Assembly (NCBI GenBank): GCA_963772515.1
Contig: CAVYXC010000003.1
Coordinates: 620,001 to 684,000 of the forward strand
Direction: 5' to 3'
From: JAFAHD01 sp963772515
GTDB taxonomy: Bacteria; Vulcanimicrobiota; Vulcanimicrobiia; Eremiobacterales; Eremiobacteraceae
DNA length: 64,000 nucleotides
Shown here one piece after another: positions 1 to 8,241 of this stretch. How positions within the stretch are numbered: position 1 is the stretch's first letter; each line of letters begins with the position of its first letter. A program made the position numbers and the translations under genes. Below the pieces are notes generated by a model, which did no database searches, had not been told where the DNA came from, and worked only from the letters and a program-made list of their open reading frames with translations.

Positions 1-2
1 CG

Positions 3-821
3 CTATTCGTGGCCGCGCGCACAGCGGCGGAGGCGTCGCAGATCACGTTCAACGCGGCGCAGTACGCGCTCAAGCCCGACCTGGTCGCCGGCCTGATGAA
101 TATCTTCACGATGTCGGGCATCGCGTTCATCGCCTTTGGCTGCATCTTCGCGTTTGCGTTACGCGAACCACCCCGCACGTTCGCAGTCAACGGCTTCCCG
201 ACCAACGACGACGAGCTCTCGTACACCACCACCGAGATGCTCGGCAGTCCGCAGTTCTATCTGCTGTGGGTGATGCTGTTCTTGAACGTCACGGCCGGCA
301 TCATCGTCATCAGCAACGCGACCGGCATCATGCAAGAGCTGACCGGCGTCGCAGCGCCGACTGTCGTGGCGACCTATGCGTACTTGGCGTTCTTCAACGG
401 GTTCGGGCGTTTGTTCTGGGGCTGGCTCTCGGATCGCATCGGGCGGCGACTATCGTATGCCGCGATCTTCGGCATCCAAGTCATCTCGTTTTTCTTCCTG
501 GGCGAACTGCACAGCCTTGCGGCGGTCGCGGCCGTCTACGCCGTGGTGCTGCTGTGCTACGGCGGCGGCTTCGGCGTGATGCCGGCGTTCAACGCCGATT
601 TCTTCGGCACCAAACATTTCGGGGCGAACTACGGGCTCAACATAACGGCGTGGGGTTGCGCGGGCTTGGTGGGTCCAGCATTCGTCTCGTCGGTGAAGGA
701 TCTGACGGGCTCGTTCGCCGGCGCGCTGTTGCCGGTGGCGATCATGCTGCTGGTCGCGATCATCTTCCCGCTGATCTCTGACAAACCGGTCGTGTCGCGC
801 CCGCTCGAACGGGCGGCATAG
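3..821 (+). CDS. MFS transporter, OFA (oxalate/formate antiporter)-like, 3' part
   Basis: The gene runs in from the left edge, so only about the C-terminal 270 residues are visible; the GTG at position 9 is just an internal codon. At least six hydrophobic segments alternate with short loops. One loop carries the MFS signature-type motif GWLSDRIGRR, and the following glycine-rich helix contains CYGGGFGVMPAF. The FGxKHFGxNYG segment is typical of OFA-family carriers such as OxlT, which exchange small carboxylates across the inner membrane. The substrate cannot be read from this part. A MaoC-like hydratase follows 34 bases downstream on the same strand, so co-transcription is possible. Confidence 0.8.
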   Translation, partial: LFVAARTAAEASQITFNAAQYALKPDLVAGLMNIFTMSGIAFIAFGCIFAFALREPPRTFAVNGFPTNDDELSYTTTEMLGSPQFYLLWVMLFLNVTAGIIVISNATGIMQELTGVAAPTVVATYAYLAFFNGFGRLFWGWLSDRIGRRLSYAAIFGIQVISFFFLGELHSLAAVAAVYAVVLLCYGGGFGVMPAFNADFFGTKHFGANYGLNITAWGCAGLVGPAFVSSVKDLTGSFAGALLPVAIMLLVAIIFPLISDKPVVSRPLERAA

Positions 822-855
822 GATGTGAGCGCGCGTTCTTTGAACGCGCCGCTCC

Positions 856-1302
856 ATGACGGACCGCTACTTCGACGACTTCGCGGTAGGGCAAACGCAC
901 CAGACCGATTCCGTCGTCGTGCACCTCGATGAGATCGTCGACTTCGCGCGCCGCTACGATCCGCAGCCGTTCCACCTCGATGACGCCGCCGCCGAGGCGA
1001 GCGTCTTCAAGGGCATGACCGCCAGCGGTTGGTTCACGGCCGCGCTGACGATGCGGCTGATCGTGCAAAGCAACGTCATGCAGGCGACGGGCATCATCGG
1101 CATCGGCATCGACGAGCTGCGTTGGCCGAGGCCGGTCCGCCCCGGCGACACGCTGCGCGTGACCATGGAGATCGTCGACGTCAAGCCGTCACAGCGGCAG
1201 CCGCGCGGCATCGTGAGCGTGAAGCTGACCACTCGCAACCAGCACGACGAAGTCGTGCTCAGCGAGATCGCGCGGCTGGTCGTGCCGCGCCGGCCGCAAT
1301 AG
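856..1302 (+). CDS. MaoC-like (R)-specific hydratase / acyl dehydratase
   Basis: This 148-residue protein is the length of a single hotdog domain. Near residues 33-43 it shows the hydratase 2 signature YDPQPFHLD, matching the family's Asp-x-Asn-Pro-x-His catalytic pattern with Gln in place of Asn. The family hydrates enoyl-CoA or related thioesters in the cytoplasm. The later stretch GIGIDELRWPRPVRPGD fits the hotdog core of MaoC proteins. It follows the MFS gene on the same strand, which hints at import and catabolism of a carboxylate, but the substrate is unknown. Confidence 0.85.
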   Translation: MTDRYFDDFAVGQTHQTDSVVVHLDEIVDFARRYDPQPFHLDDAAAEASVFKGMTASGWFTAALTMRLIVQSNVMQATGIIGIGIDELRWPRPVRPGDTLRVTMEIVDVKPSQRQPRGIVSVKLTTRNQHDEVVLSEIARLVVPRRPQ

Positions 1303-1305
1303 CCG

Positions 1306-2250
1306 CTATTCCGCCGAGACCGCCTCGCCCGCGGTCACGGTTCCCTGCGTCACTTTGCCTTGCGCTGAGTGCGTGTCCACCGACGTGATCTGGATCGTGC
1401 CCTTTTGGATGCGCACGGTGGTCATCTGGCCGCTGTCGGGATCCTTCACGCTCTTGGTCGCGTAGCACGTGAAGTACATGCCCTCGGTCACGCCGTCCGC
1501 CGAGCCCTTGTTGATCACGACGTCCGAACCATCGATGGTCAGCACGTGGCCGCTGATCGCGACTCCCGAGCCGCCGCCGCCGGTGAGCTTGGTGGGATCG
1601 ACCTTGGTCGCCATGTCTTTGGCGGCGTCATTGATGAGCTGGCCCATGGTCGAGTTCGTGAACTGCTGGCTGCTGTAGTTCCCGCCGACGTTTGGCGCAA
1701 ATGCGCCGACTGAGAAGGATGTGCTCGTCTTGGTCAGGTCCTCCGGGATCGCGGTGACGATACGGCCCGTGCTCACCTCGATGATCCGAGACGATACTTG
1801 GAGGTGAACCTTCTGCGCCGAAACGCCGCCGCCGCTAAGCACCGGATTGATATAGCCTCCGAGGTTGGCGCTATTGGTCGCGGTATGCGCCAGCTGGACG
1901 ATGCGCCCGACGATGAGGTACTTCGCGCCGATCAGACGGCCTAGCTGCATGCCCGTTGCCGGTGACACGTCCCCGCTGATCGTGAGGTTCTTCTCCTGCA
2001 TGATCGAGTCGATGTGCGAGCGGTCGACCACCGTGACGGTGTCTAGGTTGACCAGTTGGTCCGTCAGCAGGTCGGCAAGCGCCGCGCCCGGGTCGACTCC
2101 CGCCGTCCACCACCAATCAAGACCGTCCGAGCTGAAGTTGATCACGGCGATCGATGGCTTCGCCGTCGTGGCGGCAGTCGCGGGGAGCGCGACACACACG
2201 AGAATCGCCGCGGCGACTGCCGAGGCAAAAACGCTGGTCAGATGACGCAT
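1306..2250 (-). CDS. CsgG-family secreted protein
   Basis: The ATG at 2250 is chosen because it follows AGGGG and begins a clear signal peptide (MRHLTSVFASAVAAA, cleavage near ATA-A); the frame stays open upstream to 2295 but that extension is charged. The mature protein starts PSIAVINFSSDG and continues with a segment around LTDQLVNLDTVTVVDRSHID and GRLIGAKYLIVGRI, the typical beta-strand/helix layout of CsgG-like proteins, which form or resemble outer-membrane secretion channels. No lipobox Cys is present, unlike true CsgG, and no curli genes are nearby. A C-terminal domain with IDGSDVVINKG and GTIQITSVD resembles repeat domains found on CsgG relatives in other phyla. Confidence 0.75.
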   Translation of the reverse strand: MRHLTSVFASAVAAAILVCVALPATAATTAKPSIAVINFSSDGLDWWWTAGVDPGAALADLLTDQLVNLDTVTVVDRSHIDSIMQEKNLTISGDVSPATGMQLGRLIGAKYLIVGRIVQLAHTATNSANLGGYINPVLSGGGVSAQKVHLQVSSRIIEVSTGRIVTAIPEDLTKTSTSFSVGAFAPNVGGNYSSQQFTNSTMGQLINDAAKDMATKVDPTKLTGGGGSGVAISGHVLTIDGSDVVINKGSADGVTEGMYFTCYATKSVKDPDSGQMTTVRIQKGTIQITSVDTHSAQGKVTQGTVTAGEAVSAE

Positions 2251-2341
2251 GAAAATACCCCTATCTGTCTTAGTAGCACGCAGGCGTTTCTTCACTAACG
2301 AAGTGAATGACTCTTTGGTTCCACCTAGCGGGCGAATGGGT

Positions 2342-2373
2342 CGAAGTCCCCGGCTGATGGACCGGGGACTTCG
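2342..2373 (-). terminator. Strong hairpin downstream of tRNA-Phe
   Basis: A perfect 12-bp stem (CGAAGTCCCCGG / CCGGGGACTTCG) with an 8-base loop lies 10 bases past the 3' end of the tRNA-Phe gene. There is no run of T after it on either strand, so it may be a processing or attenuator hairpin rather than a classic intrinsic terminator. Confidence 0.55.
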
Positions 2374-2383
2374 GGCTTGGGTA

Positions 2384-2456
2384 TGCCGAGAGTCAGAATT
2401 GAACTGACGACACCCGCATTTTCAGTGCGGTGCTCTACCAACTGAGCTATCTCGGC
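2384..2456 (-). tRNA. tRNA-Phe (anticodon GAA)
   Basis: On the minus strand a 73-nt cloverleaf can be drawn: acceptor stem GCCGAGA/TCTCGGC, D-arm with AGTTGGTAGAGC, anticodon arm CCGCA-CTGAAAA-TGCGG with anticodon GAA at 2423-2421, T-arm with GTTCAAT, and discriminator A. The CCA end is not encoded. All stems pair fully. Confidence 0.97.
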
Positions 2457-2466
2457 GCGATGGCGC

Positions 2467-2820
2467 TCATTCTTGGCCGCCGGGCTGGAGGCCTTGCGTC
2501 GCCTTGCGTACTTCGTCGCCGAGCGTGCCGCGCAGCGCGTGCCCGAGCATCGTGAAATCGCCGGCTAACGAGAGGAGCGGATGGGAAAACGTCGCCGGAC
2601 GGTTCTTCTCGATGAAGAAATGCCCGATCCAAGCGAGCCCGTAACCCGCCGCCAGTGCGATGAGCAGCCACCATGGATTACGCGTGACGATCGCAGCCAC
2701 GATGCATGCGAGCGCGGCGAGTGTGCCCCCGATGTGCATCGCTCGCGTTGCCGGATTGGCGTGCTCGCGCAGATACGTCGGCCAGAACTGCGCGAAGGTG
2801 AGCCGCTCGCCATTTTTCAT
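2467..2820 (-). CDS. Mpo1-like (DUF962) membrane protein
   Basis: The protein is 117 residues with two hydrophobic hairpins. It carries the family's conserved histidines: HIGGT near residue 29 and the block AWIGHFFIEKNRPATFSHP in the middle, followed by SLAGDFTMLG. Yeast Mpo1 of this family is an iron-dependent dioxygenase that alpha-oxidises 2-hydroxy fatty acids; bacterial members are usually short, as here, and uncharacterised. It probably sits in the inner membrane. It lies 10 bases upstream of tRNA-Phe on the same strand. Confidence 0.85.
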   Translation of the reverse strand: MKNGERLTFAQFWPTYLREHANPATRAMHIGGTLAALACIVAAIVTRNPWWLLIALAAGYGLAWIGHFFIEKNRPATFSHPLLSLAGDFTMLGHALRGTLGDEVRKATQGLQPGGQE

Positions 2821-3071
2821 GTTGGAGCATTACTGCCACGCCCGCCTCGGCGCCCTTTTTTTGCCGACAAAGCGGCAGGAATGGGTCGAGCGGAAGCGGG
2901 AGTGCCGATCCTGGCCGATACGACACTCCCGTTGCTATCCGCTTGGAGGTGCCGGGCTCCTTCCGACACCTCCCGCAGCCCCCGTGTCGCTCTACGGGGC
3001 ACTGTGCTCCGAGCGCGTTACCGCTCGGAACGCCTGCTGCACACGTCTACCGCGTTACGCCGGTGCGTGTT

Positions 3072-6000
3072 TCAGATCTTCACCGTATAGTAGAACGTGT
3101 ACTGACGGGCCGGACCGTCGGGATACGTGATGTACGGCCCCGGGTTTAGGTCGAATTGGTATGGCTCCGTGGCTTTGAGGAACGGGTTCGCCAGGCCTGA
3201 TCCAACCCCGTATCCTCCCATTCCGTTAGGAACGTAGTTGGATGTGGTGAACGGAAATGCGCCGGTGTAGTTCCCGAACAGGTTGATCGCGTAGATGCCG
3301 ACCTCGCCGTTGCCGAGCGCGTGCGCAATCGTCAGGTTCGCGGTGAGGATCGCGGGCGCGCGCAGCGAGCCGGGATCCGGGCCTTCGGGCGTACCGCGCG
3401 AACTTGTGATGTTCGGGTCTTGGATCGTCCCTGGATTCGTCGGGTCGGTGAAATAGTACGCGCTCGCCGCCGCGTTGTTGCCCAACGCGTTCTGTGCTAG
3501 ATCCGAGTTGAGCACGTACTCGGGCGTCTTGCCGTCGGGCCCGAACACGAACGTGTGCGTGCCGACGCCGTACCGGTAACCCGATTCGTACGGGAACGTC
3601 GCGATGACTTTCCAGCCATCGCGGGTCACGTAATCAAAGTTCGCCGTCGCCTGCACCGCGGGGATATAGTCGACGTGGAACAGGTGGCCGGCGAGCAACG
3701 CGGCTTCGTTGGTGGTCGGGAAAAAGTCGCTGTCGTAGTTGGCGAGGGTATTGTCGTAGGTCGCGCTGACCAGCGTGCTCATTCCGAACGGGATCTGGCG
3801 TGAGAAAGCCACTTCGACTCCGGTCGACTGATTGATGCCCGCGTTGCTCTGCCGCGTCGTGCCGAACACCGGTGTGCCGCCCGGCAACTCGAACAAGATC
3901 GGCGTGTTGCTGACGACATAGTTGTAGCCTTTGCGGAAATACGGGGTGATGCGCGTCTGGATCCCCGAGTTGAACTCGTGGGTCCAGGAGAAGTCGGCGT
4001 TGGTCGCGGTCTGCGGCTGCACCGGGCTGAACTGCGCCACGGCGTGCGTGTTCAGGTCTTCTTCTGTCTGCTGGTAGAGGTTCGAGATGCCGTTGCACGG
4101 CGCGTTCGCGTTGGCCGGATCGACGCCGCTAACGCATGTCGGGCTGTAGCCGGGCAGCGGCGCGAAACATCCGCTGGCGATCGTGCAGGCGAGTGACGAC
4201 GCCGGCACCTTCCAGCGGCTTTCGACGCTGACCATCGGCACGAACTCGATGTTCTTGCCGTACGAAGCGCGGAAATTGTCGCGCGTGTTCGCTTGGAAAG
4301 ACACGGCGATCCGCGGGCTGACCTGCGATGGCTGCGACACGTTCTTGCCGATCGTCGGACCGGGGACGTCGATGTAGTTCCCGGTGGTCGGGTCGACGAA
4401 GTACTGCATGTTGAGCTGCACGAGATTGCTCGGGAACTCGTAGATCTCTTGATCCCAGCGCAGGCCGGCCACGATCGTCAGCTTGTCGTTAGGCCGGAAC
4501 TCGTCTTTGACCCACAGATTGCTGCGGTGCAGGTCGTCAGTGACCAGCGATGAGCTGTCGGGCAGGAATTGCAGCGGGCCGGCAGGCGCAAAGCCCTGGG
4601 CGCGCTGCAGCGGTGCGACATACCCCTGCGGCATGTTCGGGTTGACGTCGCCGGTGAAGCCGAGTTGGGCGCACGTCTGGCCGCATTCAAGCGGGGTCTG
4701 GAACAACGCGGAGGTCGGCGCGTTCGCGTAGCTGTTCGGCGCGGTGAAGATCGTCTCGCCGCCGAAGCTCACCAGGTTCTGGCTGTTCAGTTGGTCGTTG
4801 TAGTCGAAGCCGATGCCGGAGTTGGTGGAATCCACGAACTCGAAATCGTCTCTGAAAATGCCACCGTTCCACGGCAACAGGAAGTTCACGTACGACTGCG
4901 TCCGGAACACCTGCAGTTCGGCGAAGCTCTGCGGATTGAACTGGTGCTTATAGTTGATCTTCTGGATCGTGTGGTTCTCGTTCTCGTTGTCGAAGTAGCC
5001 GGTCATCTGGCGCAGACCGGCCTGACCGGGGAAGGGCGTAACCGTGTCGACCGCGCTGAACCCGGCCGGCGCGAACGGGAACAGCCCCGACCCCGCGCCC
5101 GTGACGAGACGGTCGGCGTTGTTGTTGGTCGCGTACGGCGTGATGCTTGAATCGTAACCCCAATTGCGGTTGAACACATTGTCGCCGAAGTCAGCGAAAT
5201 ACTGGAGCTCGTTCGCGTTGTTGTTGCCGAAATGGTAGTAGAAATTGACCAAGTTGTCATTGCCGCTGGTGATCTGCGTCGCTCCGTACAGCGTCGGCCA
5301 GGTGGTGCCGTCACCCGCGATCAGCGACTGGCGTATTCCGCGGTACGAGTAGTAGTAGCTGAACCGATTGTCCGGCGACGAGTTGCCGTAGTCGAAGCTG
5401 AGCGCGTGTTGGAAGTTCGGCGCGTTGAGCGTCACGGTCAGGTCACCTGCGCCCGGGTAGGCGCCGCGCTTGGCGACGACGTTGACGATGCCGGCGTTGG
5501 TGTTGCCGTTGCTGACGTCGTAGCCGCCCGTCGAGACGACCAGTCGCGAGACGCCGTTGAGCGCCAAGCTGTTGATGAACTGGCCGGTGACCGGTTCGGT
5601 GTCTTCGACCCCGTCGAGCTGATAGCCGACTTCGTTGGTCGCGCCGCCGCGGATGATGATCGCACCGGTGTTGTCGATGAACACGCCTGGGAGCGAGGTG
5701 ATGACTGCCCCCTCGAAGATCTGCTGGGGCACGCCGTTGAGCGCGTCGATCTGCTTCGGCGCGACGGTGTAGGTGCTCGCCGTCTGTGTCGGCTGCATCA
5801 GGGACGCAGCGCTGCGCACGGTGACCTCGCCCAGCGAGCGCGGCTGTTTTGCGAGCACGAGAGAGACGTTTTGGGACTGCTCTTGCGTGACCGTGATGCC
5901 CGGCCGCGCCGCGACCGCGTAGCCTTGCTTCGAGAACGTCATCGCGTACGTGTCCGGTGGTAGACCGACCAGGGAATAGAAACCGTTGGAGCCTGTCAGT

Positions 6001-6188
6001 GTTTTGGCACTGTACGACGGGGCTGCCGCACTGACGGAGACGTCGGCCAGGCGCGCGCCGGCGCTATCGGTGACCGTGCCGTAGATCGAGCCGGTCGTGC
6101 CCGCGGCGAGTGTCCGTGTTACCTCGGCTGCGAGCATCAACGACACGATTGCGGCGAAGGTTGCGCCCACTTGCAATGTCTTGCGCAT
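3072..6188 (-). CDS. TonB-dependent receptor with carboxypeptidase-regulatory-like N-terminal domain
   Basis: This 1038-residue protein begins with a signal peptide (MRKTLQVGATFAAIVSLMLAA, cleavage near TLAA-G) after a good GGAGAAAGT ribosome site. Residues of about 30-115 form a CarboxypepD_reg-like beta-sandwich (GSIYGTVTDSAGARLADVSV, NGFYSLVGLPPDTY). A plug domain follows at about 150-250, with IIIRGGATNEVGYQLDGVED and GGYDVSNGNTNAGIVNVVAKRG. The rest is a long beta-barrel rich in Tyr, Asn and Asp. Such receptors import large or scarce ligands through the outer membrane using TonB energy; the substrate is not evident. The last residues (FYYTVKI) do not end in Phe/Trp as most barrels do. 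It is divergent from an AraC regulator, a likely controller. Confidence 0.92.
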   Translation of the reverse strand: MRKTLQVGATFAAIVSLMLAAEVTRTLAAGTTGSIYGTVTDSAGARLADVSVSAAAPSYSAKTLTGSNGFYSLVGLPPDTYAMTFSKQGYAVAARPGITVTQEQSQNVSLVLAKQPRSLGEVTVRSAASLMQPTQTASTYTVAPKQIDALNGVPQQIFEGAVITSLPGVFIDNTGAIIIRGGATNEVGYQLDGVEDTEPVTGQFINSLALNGVSRLVVSTGGYDVSNGNTNAGIVNVVAKRGAYPGAGDLTVTLNAPNFQHALSFDYGNSSPDNRFSYYYSYRGIRQSLIAGDGTTWPTLYGATQITSGNDNLVNFYYHFGNNNANELQYFADFGDNVFNRNWGYDSSITPYATNNNADRLVTGAGSGLFPFAPAGFSAVDTVTPFPGQAGLRQMTGYFDNENENHTIQKINYKHQFNPQSFAELQVFRTQSYVNFLLPWNGGIFRDDFEFVDSTNSGIGFDYNDQLNSQNLVSFGGETIFTAPNSYANAPTSALFQTPLECGQTCAQLGFTGDVNPNMPQGYVAPLQRAQGFAPAGPLQFLPDSSSLVTDDLHRSNLWVKDEFRPNDKLTIVAGLRWDQEIYEFPSNLVQLNMQYFVDPTTGNYIDVPGPTIGKNVSQPSQVSPRIAVSFQANTRDNFRASYGKNIEFVPMVSVESRWKVPASSLACTIASGCFAPLPGYSPTCVSGVDPANANAPCNGISNLYQQTEEDLNTHAVAQFSPVQPQTATNADFSWTHEFNSGIQTRITPYFRKGYNYVVSNTPILFELPGGTPVFGTTRQSNAGINQSTGVEVAFSRQIPFGMSTLVSATYDNTLANYDSDFFPTTNEAALLAGHLFHVDYIPAVQATANFDYVTRDGWKVIATFPYESGYRYGVGTHTFVFGPDGKTPEYVLNSDLAQNALGNNAAASAYYFTDPTNPGTIQDPNITSSRGTPEGPDPGSLRAPAILTANLTIAHALGNGEVGIYAINLFGNYTGAFPFTTSNYVPNGMGGYGVGSGLANPFLKATEPYQFDLNPGPYITYPDGPARQYTFYYTVKI

Positions 6189-6320
6189 ACTTTCTCCTTG
6201 TGCTAGACGGGCAAAATCCTGGCAATAAGAAGTAGCTGGATTTCATCCATCGCCAGAATATAACACGGGCGGAGAAATGCGGTCTTGTACGTTGCGGCTT
6301 CACTGGTACGGCGATAGTGT

Positions 6321-6339
6321 TTCTGAAACGGTTCTGAAA
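6321..6339 (+). promoter_or_regulatory. Direct repeat TTCTGAAA x2 in the TonB/AraC divergent promoter
   Basis: Two identical octamers, at 6321-6328 and 6332-6339, are spaced 11 bases start to start, one helical turn, and end 11 bases before the AraC start codon. Same-face direct half-sites are the usual layout for an AraC-type dimer. The site could let the regulator control itself and the divergent receptor gene; that is inference. Confidence 0.4.
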
Positions 6340-6350
6340 ATGTCGCAGCT

Positions 6351-7172
6351 GTGAGCGATCACTATCGCTCTCGTCTGCTGCGGCGCATCGTGGTGCGCGG
6401 CTGCGCGCTCAGCGAGTTCGACTATAGCCCCGACGTACGCGTGCATCGCGGTCCGGCGTCGCATCCGACGTTGACCATCACGCTGGCGGGTCGCGCGATG
6501 GAGTCCGATGCAGGCGGGATCTCGGCGCGCAGACGCATGTCATGCACGTATGCACCCGCGTCGCAGACATCCATCGCGCATGTCTCCCATGAAGGCTGGC
6601 GGATTCTTGTCGTGGCGCTGTGCGAACCCTGGGCGCTCGATGCGCTGCGCCATCTCGATCTGCGCAGGGCGTCGAGCTCGGGCGGTGGTTGGACGCACAA
6701 ACTATGCGAGCGTCTCGCTCTGGAGTTCGCGGCATCTGACAGCGCTGCCGGCGTTGCCATCGAGGGGTTGATCGTGCAGATGACGGCGGAGATCTTGCGC
6801 TCGCAGCGCGGCGCGCGCGAGCGCCGCCCTCAATGGCTCGACGCCGTCCGGGAGATCATCGATGTGCGCTTCCGGACGTCGATCAAGCTGCTCGAGCTTG
6901 CGAAAGCGGCCGGCGTGCATCCCGCGCACCTATCGAAGACCTTCACCCGCGCCTTCGGCTGCACGATCGGCGAATATGTCCGCGACCGGCGCGTGGAGTT
7001 TGCGCGGATTCAGATGGAGTCGCCGGCGCTGACGTTAAGCGAGATCGCGTTCGCGGCGGGATTCGCCGACCAGAGCCACTTCTCGAAGACTTTTAAACGC
7101 GTCGTGGGCACTAGCCCGAGCGAGTATCGCCAGGCGACGGCCGGACCCGCGCGAGTCGTGGGAGATGCTTAG
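6351..7172 (+). CDS. AraC-family transcriptional regulator
   Basis: This is a 273-residue protein with a GTG start. The N-terminal half is a variable sensor domain without a recognised ligand motif. The C-terminal 100 residues form the double helix-turn-helix: first HTH around SIKLLELAKAAGVHPAHLSK, second around LTLSEIAFAAGFADQSHFSK, ending in the family signature FKRVVGTSPSEYR. It is divergent from the TonB receptor at 3072-6188 and is probably its activator. Its stop codon overlaps the stop of the convergent MarR gene within TTAG at 7169-7172. Confidence 0.92.
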   Translation: MSDHYRSRLLRRIVVRGCALSEFDYSPDVRVHRGPASHPTLTITLAGRAMESDAGGISARRRMSCTYAPASQTSIAHVSHEGWRILVVALCEPWALDALRHLDLRRASSSGGGWTHKLCERLALEFAASDSAAGVAIEGLIVQMTAEILRSQRGARERRPQWLDAVREIIDVRFRTSIKLLELAKAAGVHPAHLSKTFTRAFGCTIGEYVRDRRVEFARIQMESPALTLSEIAFAAGFADQSHFSKTFKRVVGTSPSEYRQATAGPARVVGDA

Positions 7173-7624
7173 CGCGCGTCGCGCGTTTGCGGCGCGATCG
7201 TGCTCAAGGAGCTGAGGCCACCGAGCAGGGTGATATAGCGCGCCCGTCCGATCGCCGAGATGGTCCGCTGCTGCGTCTTGCGCCACACCGGCATCGCTGC
7301 CTTGAGCGTGCGCAAACCGGCCGCGGTCAGACTGATGTCGCGCCGGCGCGCGTCGCGGCCGCGCCGCACTGCGACCAACCCTCTGCGCACGAGGGGCTGG
7401 ATATTGCGCGTCACGGTGCTTCGGTCCATGGCCAGGTGCTGCGCAAGGCTTGAAACGCCGTGCGGTTCTCCGGCGAGCGCGGCGAGCACGGTGAACTGGG
7501 TGGATTCGAGCCCGCAGGGTGCGAGTGCTACGTCGAAGGCCCTGGTCACCGCGCGCGCGGCCTTGCGCGTGCTGAAGCACGCGCAATGTTCAAACCGTTC
7601 TGGGTCGACCCGCGATGCCCGCAT
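7169..7624 (-). CDS. MarR-family transcriptional regulator
   Basis: The protein is 151 residues, normal for the family. The winged helix is visible as LAALAGEPHGVSSLAQHLAMDRSTVTRNIQPLVRRGLV, followed by the wing RRGRDARRRDISLTAAG. MarR proteins are homodimeric repressors, often relieved by small aromatic ligands or oxidants. Two cysteines near the N-terminus (EHCACFSTRKAAR) could make it thiol-responsive, which is inference. It converges on the AraC gene with a 4-base stop-codon overlap. No strong ribosome site precedes the start, so an alternative start is possible. Confidence 0.9.
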   Translation of the reverse strand: MRASRVDPERFEHCACFSTRKAARAVTRAFDVALAPCGLESTQFTVLAALAGEPHGVSSLAQHLAMDRSTVTRNIQPLVRRGLVAVRRGRDARRRDISLTAAGLRTLKAAMPVWRKTQQRTISAIGRARYITLLGGLSSLSTIAPQTRDAR

Positions 7625-7764
7625 GTGCGTTTGAAAGTTCGCTGAAAACGTGTATATGCACCTTCTCTGACAAGGAGTTGCCGCGGCCGAGCCGGAACCG
7701 GCACCCCAGCGGCGTGGCCCTTCGGGCCGTAACTATCTCGATCACGGCGGCGTATGAGGGACCA

Positions 7765-8241
7765 ATGGAAACCACGCCTGGCATCGTGAAACGACTGCTG
7801 CGCAACCTCTACCATCCGGTGGCACTTCGGCGCGACCCGCTCGCCAACGCGATCCGCTTCTTCCGTCGGCAATCGCCCTCGGCGCGCCCGTTCAACGAGG
7901 CGGACGTCCGGCTCGTCCAGCATTTTATCCTGTGGTGCGTCACGCTGCTCGACGCTGAGCAGCACACGCTGCGCGGCGCTCTGCAGCGCCGGCGCCAGCG
8001 AGTCATCATCGATCAGTACGATGTCGGGGGTCAGCCGCGCGACCGCGTCGCTGCCGATCTTGGCATTTCGCTGCGCCAGTTCTACCGCGAACGGCATATC
8101 GCGCTGCAGCGTCTTGCCGACTCAATCGGCGACGCGTTCACAGCGATGCCGCACGACAATGCGCGTACGGACGCCAGGCCCGCGACCGAGCTGCCGCTGC
8201 GGCGGTTCGATGAGCACGAGTTCTACGACCGCGCCGGCTAA
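7765..8241 (+). CDS. Sigma-region-4-like HTH protein
   Basis: The ATG at 7765 is preferred over the longer open frame because TGAGGG lies just upstream. The 158-residue product has an N-terminal region rich in Leu/Arg and a helix-turn-helix near residues 85-115 (RDRVAADLGISLRQFYRERHIALQRLAD). The LGIS-RQFYRER motif is known from the N-terminal modules of large TPR-containing regulators in soil bacteria; here it stands alone with no TPR region. Its last 32 bases overlap the start of the serine hydrolase gene, so the two are probably translated together and it may control that gene. Confidence 0.65.
   Translation: METTPGIVKRLLRNLYHPVALRRDPLANAIRFFRRQSPSARPFNEADVRLVQHFILWCVTLLDAEQHTLRGALQRRRQRVIIDQYDVGGQPRDRVAADLGISLRQFYRERHIALQRLADSIGDAFTAMPHDNARTDARPATELPLRRFDEHEFYDRAG

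Noticed and set aside
2581..3090. 169-residue plus-strand frame between the Mpo1-like gene and the TonB receptor
   Set aside because: Mostly the antisense of the Mpo1-like gene, with no domain or start signal; the 2821-3071 stretch holds nothing I can support.
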